The position numbers were made by a program, and so were the translations under genes. From Sycon ciliatum (lineage: Eukaryota > Porifera > Calcarea > Leucosolenida > Sycettidae): 64,000 nt of DNA. The notes beneath the pieces are model-generated. The model saw only the letters and a program-made list of their open reading frames with translations, searched no databases and was not told where the DNA came from. Location of the stretch: positions 40,753,584-40,817,583 of the forward strand of contig NC_088646.1 of NCBI RefSeq assembly GCF_964019385.1, given 5' to 3'. Of the stretch, positions 35,964-47,034 are shown in pieces; the stretch's first letter is position 1; each line of letters opens with the position of its first letter.

Positions 35964-36172
35964 TAAACATCTTGGTCGTGTTGCTTGATTGCTGCGTCCA
36001 TCAACTCAATGCACACGTTGGTGGCTTGCTGCGCCAAGCGGCTGACTGCGTGGAAGTTGAGGAAGCCATGGGATATTCCGTCGAATGGGCGTAGTGTCAC
36101 ATCCTTGCCGAGTGCGTGCAGACGACGCGCCATGACGATGGAATCATCCAAGAGGGGGTTAAATGAACTTGG
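35964..36172 (-). pseudogene. hormone-sensitive-lipase-like terminal exon, truncated
   Basis: Behind a CTTTCAG acceptor (reverse strand, 36173-36174) the frame encodes NPLLDDSIVMARRLHALG and then GISHGFLNF. These are the C-terminal blocks of the hormone-sensitive lipase branch of alpha/beta hydrolases, including the catalytic His in HGF. The family normally has Asp at the first position of the DPLLDD block; here it is Asn. The MITE at 35518-35963 abuts the last codons, so the stop would come from inserted sequence. No upstream exons of the gene were found to 38.6 kb. It is likely a fragment or a decaying gene. Confidence 0.6.
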
Positions 36173-36219
36173 CTGAAAGGTACAACAGAACGGATGGAGA
36201 GAGAGAGGGAGAGAGAGAG

Positions 36220-36275
<56 letters not shown>

Positions 36276-36289
36276 GCACACACACGCAC

Positions 36290-36530
36290 ACACACACACA
36301 CCTGTACTTGTACTTGTTGCTCACTGCCAAAAGTGGTCACGTGGGTCTCCCCGGGAGAGGGGAGAGAGACTGTAAAGGAATCTTGGAAAGATGACTCAAT
36401 TGGTTATTGAACCGCCCAACGGCCGACACCCCCTGAAATCCCCAAAACTCTGGGTGGACTTGAAAACGATCCCACTTATGGGCTCACCACACCTCAGTAA
36501 GTGGGTGTGGACAAGGTGCAGAAAAAGGAT
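36290..36530 (-). repeat. dispersed repeat ending in (CA)n, inverted partner of 20154-20424
   Basis: Inverted copy of the repeat before exon A'''. It is preceded by mixed GA and CA microsatellites (36200-36300). A tRNA-like promoter is not evident, so its class is unknown. Confidence 0.65.
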
Positions 36531-38683
36531 TGACGGCATCAGGGTATCCGTCCTGGGATCCAACTGCAGTTACCCCTGCCCCCAGTGGAGGTAATACTTG
36601 CTACTAGTGCGGGTGGCTAAATCAGGCTGGATCTGATTTAGACATCACTAGCCCCATCGATTACACAAGAGTTAATCTAGCCAGAAGCAGTCCATGGTTA
36701 ACAGGTATGTATACTTCAAATAGAAAGTATATGAACCCTGGAACCAACAAAGGTGGCAAGTACAACATTACACCTTCAAGCAGCTGAGCCCGTTGGCAAC
36801 ATACCCAACACAATCAGGCATAAGTGTACCCACCAACTGAACTAGCTGGCACACACACACACACACACAGAGTAAGAGATGACCCATAGCACGAAGAAAT
36901 CTATCGGCAAAGAAACATAGCTTTCTTACTGGAACACCCACAAAGGAGCACAATAATGTAGCATGTTGAAATGTTCTTGTACTCAAAGATACCGATAAGA
37001 AGTACGGCTGAGCCTCAGGCAACTCTTCCACTAGACAGCAGGGGTCCTTCTCCAATGGAGGTCGCTGTCATGGAAGTTCTATCAGCTCATACTGCACACT
37101 ACTCTCTGTGGAAGGGGTGCTAGTAACCCACCTTCCCATTCCTAGCAGGGTCAAGCACATACATGTAGATGATCTATATGTGCTTACCAAGGTGCTCTGT
37201 ACACACTTCACATGACTGACTATTAGAGAGAGGTTAAGCTGCACGTTATTTCTGACGTGATGCGCAATATCACGTCAAATTAGGCGTAAACCTTCAAATT
37301 TCGACGTGAGCTGCAGGTCACTCGCGTTGTTTTCCAACACGCGAGCTGAACTTTCGTGTCACGTAAAGCTTAACCTCTCTATTAACACCCCTTCCCAGAC
37401 ACGCAACATGTCTCAGGCACAATCGATTTTCTATGGAACTCACATGGCCAGCTACTCATTACACACAGACTAGCTGCTCCATACATAGCTACTCATTACA
37501 CACAGACTGCTCCTTGCATTGATCAGTAAGGCTTGAAAATGCTAACAGTACAGTCAGACCTCGCTTAACCGCACACATCCGTTTTCCACAAAAATATCCG
37601 GATAGGCGAGGGAACTGGATAACCGAACACCGGTTACATTGGATGCATCACGTATGCTGTAAATCTGTAGCCAGCTATTTTCTTCCGGGTCGCGAGGGAT
37701 CCGGATAAGCGAGGTCTGACTGTACATCACACCCAGACCCAGAGACATACAGAATATGTAATTGTGACATTGTGGAGCGCCTGCTGAAATAGCAGCAAGG
37801 CAAGCAGTGAGGCAAGTGACTAGTGTGTATCTTTAGCCAAGGTGATAGACCCCTTTGCACATTGCCAAATACGAGTCCAATGTACGAGGAATACACGTGA
37901 GTACTGTATGCTGGGATCAGCAATGCGGCAGCCGCACTGTTCAGCACTGTTCACACTGTTCAGCACTTTACACAAGCATAGCCAGGCGACCATCGCGTGG
38001 GGTCACTAGTGTACTGTGGTGTTGGTGGTACAGACTACTGCATTGCCATACCGGCCAACCATCCCCATTTGGCCGGGACTGTCCCGAAATCGGGGGTGGT
38101 AATAGGCACCCAAAAGTGCATTTGTCGCGTGCCTCACGGCTATATTTGCATAACAGTTACATGTTCATAGATGGGTATGATCATTGTCCCGATCTCAGGT
38201 TAACAAAGGTCGGGCAGGTATGCATTCATTGCACAATGGGATTATTCATGCAGTATCATGGTGCTATTGTTACAATACCGCGGTCATCCTCCATGCACAT
38301 GCATGTACAGTCCATTGCTCACGCCATGCATGTACTCTAGTCTAGCTTGTCTCACTGCTGCATATTGTGCAGAGTTGTCATTATGATGATGTCATAATGA
38401 TGTCATGGCTGTTCTCTGCTATTTCCTGTTCACATGTGCAGATATTATGTTATTGACGTGGGTAGCATCACTGAACTGCCCTTCTTATGCTGATGTAGTG
38501 ATGGCGTGGTGATGGCTCGGTGACTGTGGAATAGCGGACTGGCACAGCGGCAGTGTGTTCGGCAAGCGACGAGTGCAGGAAGCGTCCTGTGTATACTGTG
38601 GAGGACACGGATTGTGAAAGACTGCACTACATTACCAATACGCCGGAATCGCAGGAACCGTCTACAGGACTTGTTGTGCAGCA
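36531..38683. other. intergenic segment before the CCDC34-like gene
   Basis: A reverse-strand open stretch (36768-37055) has no recognised domain and runs into a CA microsatellite at its downstream end (36847-36868). A Tigger-like MITE lies at 37551. Otherwise nothing coding is supported. The serine-rich gene starts at 38684; the upstream 38,440-38,680 is likely its 5' untranslated region and promoter, without a recognisable TATA box. Confidence 0.4.
37551..37722. mobile_element. pogo/Tigger-like MITE, short copy
   Basis: 172 bp, same CAGTCAGACCTCGCTTA termini and TA flanks as 23511-23995. Confidence 0.85.
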
Positions 38684-41600
38684 ATGTCGACGTCCACCCA
38701 CATGTCCAGCAAGCAAATCACCAGTCAGGGAGATGGCCATCTTTCCGACGACAGCTGTCAGACAGCACAGCAAGATCAGGGCGGTGGCAGCAGCGTACTA
38801 AGCCATCTAAGCAGCAGCAGCAGCAGTAGTAACTCAATGTTGTCCTCAGCTGGACTGTCCGCAGCTACCATCAGTGATAGTACCCATGGCGCAGGGTGTG
38901 CTGAACTATCAGCAGCTGATTCTCCACGGCGCGGCGCCACCAACGTCGCGACAGCAACCACTGATCCACACAGCGCTCCTACCAAACTACTCGTTGACCC
39001 GATGGGGCAGAATGCGGCCGCTCGCCACACCACACACGCAAGCGTGATACACACGGAGAAAAAGTCTAACGTCGCAGGGCTAGAGTCTGACAGTGATCCC
39101 AGTTTTGCTGCACAGCAACAGTTTCTGAGTTCTGGCACCCTGTCTTCGCTCACGGATAGTGAGGACACATTGCAGTTAGACATTGCGTGTCCTAGTCAAA
39201 GGCACACACATGCTGCAGCCAAGACTAGTCGAGCCGAGTCTGTCAACCATGCTACTACTGCCACTAGTACTGCACCATCGACCCGGCGGCCATCCAAGGC
39301 TGCACTAGTGGCAGGCAGGTGTGGCACACGCAGTGCGACGGGCATGCCACAGAAACCCAGTCGCAAACCGGGCACATTTCAACCCGTCAAACCGCGTAGC
39401 TCATCATCAGCCACTGGACGACAGGGAAGACAGCAAGGTGTTTCTGGTTCTCAACCAACTCCAGGTACTACTGCTTCACTACAGCCAGTGAGGTTCACGC
39501 TGTTACCATGGTAACGGTGTTGCCGTTAAAATTTAGATTTTGTGCTGGAAGGACTACACAAGCAATACCGTATCTTCATAAGTTTGAGGGAGTTGAAATG
39601 AAGAAAATCTTGACTGCCACTCTGCAGCATGCAGGACTGCAAGTAGGGGCCCTGGCCGCTTATAAAGTTATAGCCAGCACTGATTCTCTACGGTCAGAAA
39701 AATGTCCGGATAGGCGAGGGAACCGGATAATCGAACACACATACTGTATGTATGCATGACATTTGCTGTAAATCGGTAACCAATGATTTTCTTCCGGATG
39801 GCGAGGGATCCGGATAAAAGAGGACCGGATGGCGAGGGGTCTGACTGTACCACTAATCCACTCTGGTGTGCTCTTGGTTATACTGTGGATACTGCATGAT
39901 CAGTTTTGAGTATTGAGCTGGCTGTACTACCACCCCGACACCACTGCCAGTGCTCAGTCTGCGTGACTGCCTCTGACTGGGCCTGTATGTATGATCAGCA
40001 AGGCTGATCCGGACTAGGCAGCGGTACTGAGCCACACACTGCATGCACCAGTCCACCTGTATCAGGCTAGGATAGTGCTGCTTGTACAAGTACTGGTGTT
40101 GAGAGCATTCCTGTATCAGTGTTGCACTGTTGCCTACTCCTACAACAACAACAGACACCGAGCTCAACGACTGCTAGTCTGAAGCCTGTTCAGACTAGCA
40201 GTGTGGACGATCTCTTCACACCGCTCATAATTGTTATGTACGTACGGTAAAAGTAGAACATTTTGGTGGTGTTTTATTTTCGGTAACTTCGGTGCCGACA
40301 ATTTTTACGTAAAATAAAACGCAACCTAATATTAACACACTAGTAACACTTACTAGTACGGTACCTGGAACACGGGTTTGCGGAATTTTCCCTCCACTGA
40401 ACTGCGCCGATTTTGGAGAATACCGAAAAGATTACACCACCAAAAATTTCTGCTTTTACAGTAGATTGTTGTGTCAAGTTGGTACATGAACTTGGAAGAA
40501 ATGTGGGCACACGCTATGCGCATGACTTGCGCCCACATTTGTCCAAGTTTAATACAATTTTTCCTTGGCTCACCATCTGAGTTCTTAAAGTTTATTGTTG
40601 TTCGGCTTTGCGGCTTAATGTGTCGGTCCTGTGTTGCAGAGTCGGTGGCGGTGGCAACGGAGGATCTAAGTGCATGGGATACATGGCTGTTAAAGAAAGC
40701 AAAGCAAGAGCGCGATTGCACTGCTGCTCAACTACAACACGAGGTACACTGCTTGTTTTTAAACAGCTAGTCGAGTGGAACACTTGTCAGCACTGAATGT
40801 TTATTTTTACTGGAGTACAACCCTCCCTGGCGTAGCCCTGCCTGGCGTAACCCTGCCTGCCGTAGCCCTGCCTGCCGTAACCCTGCCTGCCGTAGCCCTG
40901 CCTGGCGTAGCCCTGCCTGGCGTAGCCTTGCCTGGCGTAGCCCTGCCTGGCGTAGCCCTGCCTGGCGTAGCCCTGCCTGCCGTAACCCTGCCTGGCGTAG
41001 CCCTGCCTGCCGTAACCCTGCCTGCCGTAGCCCTGCCTGCCGTAGCCCTGCCTGCCGTAACCCTGCCTGCCGTAGCCCTGCCTGGCGTAGCCCTGCCTGG
41101 CGTAGCCCTGCCTGCCGTAATAGGCGATTCACACGACAGGCAAATCCACGTTTGTCATGTGCCCGCAGGAAGTGAAACGTGAAACTGCAGTTCACACGGC
41201 CGCGGGTGGCGGCAAGAGCTCCCGCGAGTATTCGGTGAGTATACGACGTTGCTGTGGTGATTTGGAATGAGTACCCAAAGACAAAGGCCAAACAACCAGG
41301 GTTCAAGACTACCGTACGATAGTACGACCTCACAGCCTCATAACTGTAAAAGTGCCCGCAGATGAGTGCATCCGCGGGCAAAAAGGCCATGGACACTTTT
41401 GATTCCCGCGGACAAATTTTGGTCGCCCGCAGGAATATCTCCATGGTGATTCTCCTGTAAACGTGGATTTGCCTGTCGTGTGAATCGCCTATAACCCTGC
41501 CTGCCGTAACCCTGCCTGCCGTAGCCCTGCCTGGCGTAGCCCTGCCTGCCGTAGCCCTGCCTGCCGTGGCCCTGCCTGCCGTAGCCCTGCCTGCCTTATA

Positions 41601-44600
41601 GGCGATTCACACGACAGGCAAATCCACGTTTGTCAAGTGCCCGCAGGAAGTGAAACGTGAGGCTGCAGTTCACACGGCCGCGGGTGGCGGCCAGAGCTCC
41701 CGCGAGTATCCGGTGAGTATACGGCGTTACTGTGGTGATTTGGAATGAGTACCCAAAAACAAAGGCCAAACAACCAGGGTTCAAGACTACCGTACGATAG
41801 TACGACCTCACAGCCTCATAACTGTAAAAGTGCCCGCAGATGAGTGCATCCGCGGGCAAAAAGGCCATGGACACTTTTGATTCCCGCGGGCAAATTTTGG
41901 TCACCCGCAGGAATATCTCCATGGTGACTTTCCTGTAAACGTAGATTTGCCTGTCGTGTGAATCGCCTATAAGCCCTGCCTGGCGTAGCCCTGCCTGGCG
42001 TAGCCCTGCCTGCCGTAGCCCTGCCTGCCGTAGCCCTGCCTTCCGTAGCCCTGCCTGCCGTAGTCCTGCCTGCCGTAGCCCTGCCTTCCGTAGCCCTGCC
42101 TGCCGTAGCCCTGCCTGGCGTAGCCCTGCCTGGGGTAGCCCTGCCTGGGGTAGCCCTGCCTGCCGTTACCCTGCCTGCCGTAACCCTGCCTGTCATAATA
42201 GGCGATTCACACGACAGGCAAATCCACGTTTACAGGAAAGTCACCATGGAGATATTCCTGCGGGCGACCAAAATTTGCCCGCGGGAATCAAAAGTGTCCA
42301 TGGCCTTTTTTGCCCACGGATGCACTCATCTGCGGGCACTTTTACAGTTATGAGGCTGTGAGGTCGTACTATCGTACGGTAGTCTTGAACCCTGGTTGTT
42401 TGGCCTTTGTCTTTGGGTACTCATTCCAAAACACCACAGTAACGCCGTATACTCACCGGATACTCGCGGGAGCTCTGGCCACCACCCGCCGCCGTGTGAA
42501 CTGCAGCCTCACGTTTCATTTCCTGCGGGCACCTGACAAACGTGGATTTGCCTGTCGTGTGAATCGCCTATAACCCTGCCTGGCGTAGCCCTGCCTGGCG
42601 TAGCCCTGCCTGCCGTAACCCTGCCTGGCGTAGCCCTGCCTGGCGTAGCCCTGCCTGGCGTAGCCCTGCCTGCCGTAACCCTGCCTGCCGTAGCCCTGCC
42701 TGCCGTAGCCCTGCCTGCCGTAACCCTGCCTGCCGTAGCCCTGCCTGCCGTAGCCCTGCCTGGCGTAGCCCTGCCTGGCGTAGCCCTGCCTGCCGTAACC
42801 CTGCCTGCCGTAACCCTGCCTGCCGTAACCCTGCCTGGCGTAACCCTGCCTGGCGTAGCCCTGCCTGGCGTAACCCTGCCTGGCGTAGCCCTGCCTGCCG
42901 TAACCCTGCCTGGCGTAGCCCTGCCTGCCGTAGCCCTGCCTGCCGTAGCCCTGCCTGCCGTAACCCTGCCTGCCGTAACCCTGCCTGGTGTAGCCCTGCC
43001 TGCCGTAGCCCTGCCTGCCATAGCCCTGCCTGGCGTAGATGTGCCCAATAACCACCACCACCACCACCACCACTATATGACTGGTTGTTTTTGTGATTCT
43101 TACTATGTGACCGCTGTTTGTCTGATTTGCCTCTGACACAGCGAGTTGCTCAACAGAGAGTGGAAACAGAGCGACAGGCCATGAGTCGCCAACATGAGAA
43201 GGCAGAGACGGCATGGCAAGAATGGTGCTCAAGCAAGGCAAGACAAGACCAGGCTAAACAAGAGCGAGATGAACAGCTTCACTTGGAGGCACTCCGACGG
43301 AAGGACAAGGTAGGGAAAGAGCGCCTGCGTGCGGTGTATGGGGTAATGAATGACAAACTACAAACCAGTACCTAGGTGGTGGAACCTGTATTGCAGAGAG
43401 CAGTCTCACACAGCGACCGTCCATGCAACTGTGCCTGTGCAATGTACAGTGAAACCTGTCAAAGATGACCGCTCAGGGGATCTTCAAGCGTGGTCTCTGT
43501 TACCAGGCGGTCTCCTTATTATTCAGGTTTTTACTGGAAGTACAGTAACACCTGTAACTAAAGACCACCGTGACTAACGACCAGCCTGGTACTACAGACC
43601 ACTTCGTCAGGCACGGACGGTCTCACATTCATGTATGGTTGTGCGGTGCAAACCTCTAACTAAAGACCGCTTTCTCTGGCCCCAAGGAGTGGTCGTTAGT
43701 CACAGGTTTTACTGTAGCATCATTAGTTTCCATGGGACTAAAAATCCGAAAGTCTGTGCACTAGCTATCCCTCTCTCTAATATTTCGTCCTCCACAGAAT
43801 AAGCGACAAACTGAGCTAAGGGCTGAACAAGCGTTCCGTGCTTGGCTGGAGGATAAGCAACGGGAGAGCACGGTGCAGGTCATTCACGAGCAGCAGAAGC
43901 TAAGAGAAAAGGTATGCATTGCAGCGAATGGCTCAGATCTCAACCGTGTGCACGATATAGATGACTATGTCGAATGCTCTTGTGTTTTCTTGTCAGTGAA
44001 GATGTACCTTGCAAGGTACATTGGCCGGCTACGTGTATTTATTCCCGTAGCTATGCAGAAGACGTTACTTCAGTAACGTCTGGCGCTAGCCAGGGTCCAC
44101 ACAGCTTTAATTTGGTGTTTGTGTGTTTGTGTCACGCCTGGCGATATCCCGTATCTGTCCCGTACCGTACCGTACCATCAAACACAGCTGGCCACATACA
44201 GCTGGCCGCACTATTCAAATAGGGCTTTCAAACGCAAGATCATAACGTGAAGCAACTTGGAAGAATGAGTATGAATGCGAAGTGTATGGGGGAATGCATG
44301 TAGGGCGATAGTGCGGGTTTGAATCCCAGGTAATGCCTGAAAAAAATAGAAGAATTGAAAAATTTATAACATCCCTATTCTTTATTTGCCGTCATCAAGT
44401 CGGTAGATGGTGTCGTATTACCCTCGACCGTACCTGTCCCGTACCGTACCGTACAATCAAAGGCGGCTGGCCACAATGCATATTCAAATAGGGCTTTCAA
44501 ATACAAGATCATAACGTGAAGCAACTTGGAAGAATTAGTATGTATGCGAAGTGTATCGGGGAATGCATGCAGGGCGATAGTGCGGGTTCGAATCCCAGGT

Positions 44601-44805
44601 TATGTATAAAAACAAAAAGTAGAAATTTATAAGAATTTATAACATCCCTATGCTTTTTTTGGTCTAGGTCATCAAGGCAAAAAGCATAGCGTAGGGCCCT
44701 GAGCTTCCAAGCTCTCTCGTTGACGATCTAATTTATATCCGTGATACTACAATGTAGAAGTTGTCTGGCATTCACTAGCTGATACCAAGCAAGTTGCCAA
44801 TAGTT

Positions 44806-44845
<40 letters not shown>

Positions 44846-45054
44846 ACGTGTAGGAAGTCGTTACGGCTGAGAAGCAGTTGCGAGCCACTCAAGCATACAG
44901 AGCATGGTGCGCCGAGGCGGATCATCGACTTAGCAGAGAACGTCGTCGCGAAATGTTCGATGTCCTGAGAGCACCCATGTCGCCGACGTATTGTAATCCA
45001 GTACCATGGCAACCAGTTGTGGTCGACAAGAAGAAGCCACGACGACGGAAATAA
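38684..45054 (+). CDS. CCDC34-like coiled-coil protein with W-x-x-W/C repeats
   Basis: Five exons join in one frame of 455 residues: 38684-39464, 40640-40743, 43142-43309, 43798-43911 and 44854-45054 (TAA). Phases are 1, 0, 0, 0. Residues 1-260 are Ser/Thr/Ala-rich, low complexity and probably disordered. Residues 261-455 form a charged coiled coil in which each later exon repeats an aromatic box: [49 protein letters not shown]. The end has NPVPWQP before a basic KKKPRRRK. These traits match CCDC34/DUF4207-type proteins, linked in animals to cilia and sperm flagella. Family assignment is from memory of the pattern; the exon structure is firm. Confidence 0.65.
39690..39849. mobile_element. pogo/Tigger-like MITE, 5'-shortened copy
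   Basis: Same family as 23511-23995, but the left terminus is reduced (ggtcagaaaaatgtccgg) while the right end GGTCTGACTG is kept, followed by TA. Lies in intron 1 of the CCDC34-like gene. Confidence 0.7.
40245..40461. mobile_element. 217-bp MITE with TA flanks
   Basis: Termini CGGTAAAAGTAGAA and the inverse TTCTGCTTTTACAG, with TA at both ends. Similar in AT-rich style to 16823-17034. Confidence 0.6.
41121..41491 (+). mobile_element. Harbinger-like MITE in minisatellite, copy 1
   Basis: 371 bp. Termini TAGGCGATTCACACGACAGG and its inverse; flanked by TAA on both sides, the 3-bp target duplication type of PIF/Harbinger. Confidence 0.8.
41599..41969 (+). mobile_element. Harbinger-like MITE in minisatellite, copy 2
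   Basis: 371 bp, same orientation as copy 1 and nearly identical; flanks TTA and TAA. Confidence 0.8.
42199..42570 (-). mobile_element. Harbinger-like MITE in minisatellite, copy 3 (inverted)
   Basis: 372 bp, reversed relative to copies 1 and 2, with TAA flanks on both sides. Confidence 0.8.
43543..43714. mobile_element. TA-flanked MITE
   Basis: Termini CAGTAACACCTGTAACTAAA and the related inverse ending CACAGGTTTTACTG, TA at 43541-43542 and 43715-43716. A related half element (cagtgaaacctgtcaaagatg) lies just upstream at 43448. Confidence 0.7.
44039..44721 (-). repeat. 680-bp dispersed repeat, inverted copy 2
   Basis: Inverted partner of 34693-35370, lying in the last intron of the CCDC34-like gene. 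The two copies are 8.7 kb apart. Confidence 0.75.
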
Positions 45055-47034
45055 GATGGCGACCAGGTGCTCGCTTAGCGTTTCGTTGATCAAACGACAT
45101 TCTTGAGTATTTTTAAACGTCATTATCATCTATACAAACTCTTCTTTTATGACATTCTGTGTCTGTGATAGCTGTCTCTGTTGTTGTATTTCAGGACGCC
45201 TGCTGCAAAACCAATGATTGAGATTGATTAGCTATTTCACCATGTCATGTTCTAGCAATGTGCTGCGGTGGCTGCGAGTAACGTTACCTGGGCAGTGCTG
45301 CATGTTTGCTGTTCCTACATGCAGCACTACAGTGTACAGCAGTGCACAGCAGTGTACAGCAGTGTACAGCAGTGTACAGCAGTGTACATGGCGTACGTGA
45401 GTGTTGTGCGGAGTGGTTGGTGACTAGGTACTATGTTACTGCTACAATTATAGGTGGTAGTCAGGCCTGGCTGATCACTAACATCTTGCTGCTGGCACGG
45501 TCTGGGTATCAATACTAATCATGATTATAGCTGTGCTGCACTGGCATAGATCTACTAAACATAATGCAGTCAGACCGGCCTCGCTTAACCGCACACATTC
45601 GTTTTCCGCTAAAACATCCGGATAGGCGAGGGAACCGGATAACCGAACGCCGGCTATGTTGGATGCATCACGTGTGCTGTAAATCTGTAACCAGCTATTT
45701 TCTTCCGGATGGCGAGGGATCCAGATAAAAGAGAACGGGATAAGCGAGGCCTGACTGTACCGGTACATGTAATACGTATGGAGAGAATTCCAGCATGTGT
45801 GTTCATGCCGACAGGTGCGGTGGAGCTTTGTTGCTCTTGGTCCTTTCTACTGCGATTTTGCAAAATAGAGGCAATGTGTTTGTGTTAACCAAAGCACAGT
45901 ACCAAGTACATGACAAGCTATTCGGAAAGGCCTAGCTGTTAACTTAATTAAACTCCACTCCCTCTTGGAGGTGAAAAGTCACATTCCAGCTTGCAAATGT
46001 CCGTCGTGAGATGAATGTTCGGAGCATAAACCGAATTGTCAGTTTCTGGATGGTTTGTGAAAATAAACGTGTAGCTAATACCCGGAAAAGACAGTCAAAT
46101 TTTCAGATATGCAGGAGCTACATCTGCTGAAGTTCAAGTAGGATGCCAGTGACTTGTGGGATTACTACATCATTGACTACAAAATTTAATGTACAATTCC
46201 TAAATTTGAAAGGTAAATAGCTTAAAGAGATATAAAGGGAAATGTGCAGTCACTCCCAGCTGTAAATGTGCAGTCACTCCCAGCTGTACACCATTAAAAA
46301 ACTACTTGTATACCACAGACAGTATGTACTATGTGTAACCATTTTGGAAAAAAACACATACAAAAATGATGCGGCTGCAAAATTTCACAGAACAGTTAAA
46401 TCTGTTCAGTTTGCATCATGATAGCTATAGGCTATGCTATGTCACTGTGTATAATAATGCATTGGTGCGTGATGGCACCATTGCAATAGACAAAGTGACT
46501 TCAAAGTAGCGTAGAACGGAGTAATATCAGCTATAATGCCATAGAGCACTATTATCATTCTGGCAGTCGTCAGCGTGTCCATTATACAAGTACTGAAGTA
46601 GCTTGAAGAACATACTATTGACTAGTATAATATTGTGTTTGTAGTCTCAACTTGGCTCGTTTGCTCTATCTAAAGCTTGTACTTGAAGTAGACGAACAAG
46701 AGCACGAAAGGAAATAACGGTAGCTAAGTGATATTGGATCCTCTAAGTGAATCACTCATGGCATTGCAGTGCAGTCTCAAGGCAAGAACAGTACTCTGCA
46801 CTGCACAGGCAATGTGTGCTTGGCAGAGTTACCTCGGCACATGCACACAGCAATGTATGTAGGAGATACAGTACCTCAGCATACACAGCAATGTATGTAC
46901 GAGACACTTTGGCATACACAGCAATGTACGCAGGACATACTGGCATACACAGCAGTGTGTGTTTGACACAAGTAAAGCCGATACTCCGGCACGCACATCG
47001 TAACGTGTGTGTTTCACTGTGTGTACGAGGATGC
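45055..47034. other. intergenic region between the CCDC34-like and monooxygenase genes
   Basis: The two genes converge here. Contents: a 10-bp repeat (agcagtgtac) at about 45336-45388, the Tigger-like MITE at 45567, a duplicated cagtcactcccagctgta motif at 46247-46286, and a degenerate repeat of about 33 bp with cacacagcaatgtatg at 46838-46965. No further coding signal is supported. Confidence 0.55.
45567..45757. mobile_element. pogo/Tigger-like MITE
   Basis: Same family as 23511; termini CAGTCAGACCGGCCTCGCTT and AAGCGAGGCCTGACTG; TA on the right. Confidence 0.8.

Larger units (their letters stand above)
40815..43040 (+). repeat. 15-bp minisatellite array split by three Harbinger-like MITEs
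   Basis: Unit cctgcctgccgta[g/a]c with alternating gcc/ggc variants, about 75 copies in four blocks: 40823-41120, 41492-41598, 41970-42198 and 42571-43038. It is within intron 2 of the CCDC34-like gene. No stops occur in several frames, so long GYGRQ- or GRATP-type reading frames appear; these are repeat artefacts. Confidence 0.93.

Noticed and set aside
41121-43040. CRISPR-like array of repeats with spacers
   Set aside because: Units are contiguous 15-mers without unique spacers, in a eukaryotic intron.
42509-43241. Reverse-strand frames of GYGRQ or GRATP repeats
   Set aside because: Products of a 15-bp minisatellite with no stop codon in several frames; the forward-strand gene's intron explains the location.
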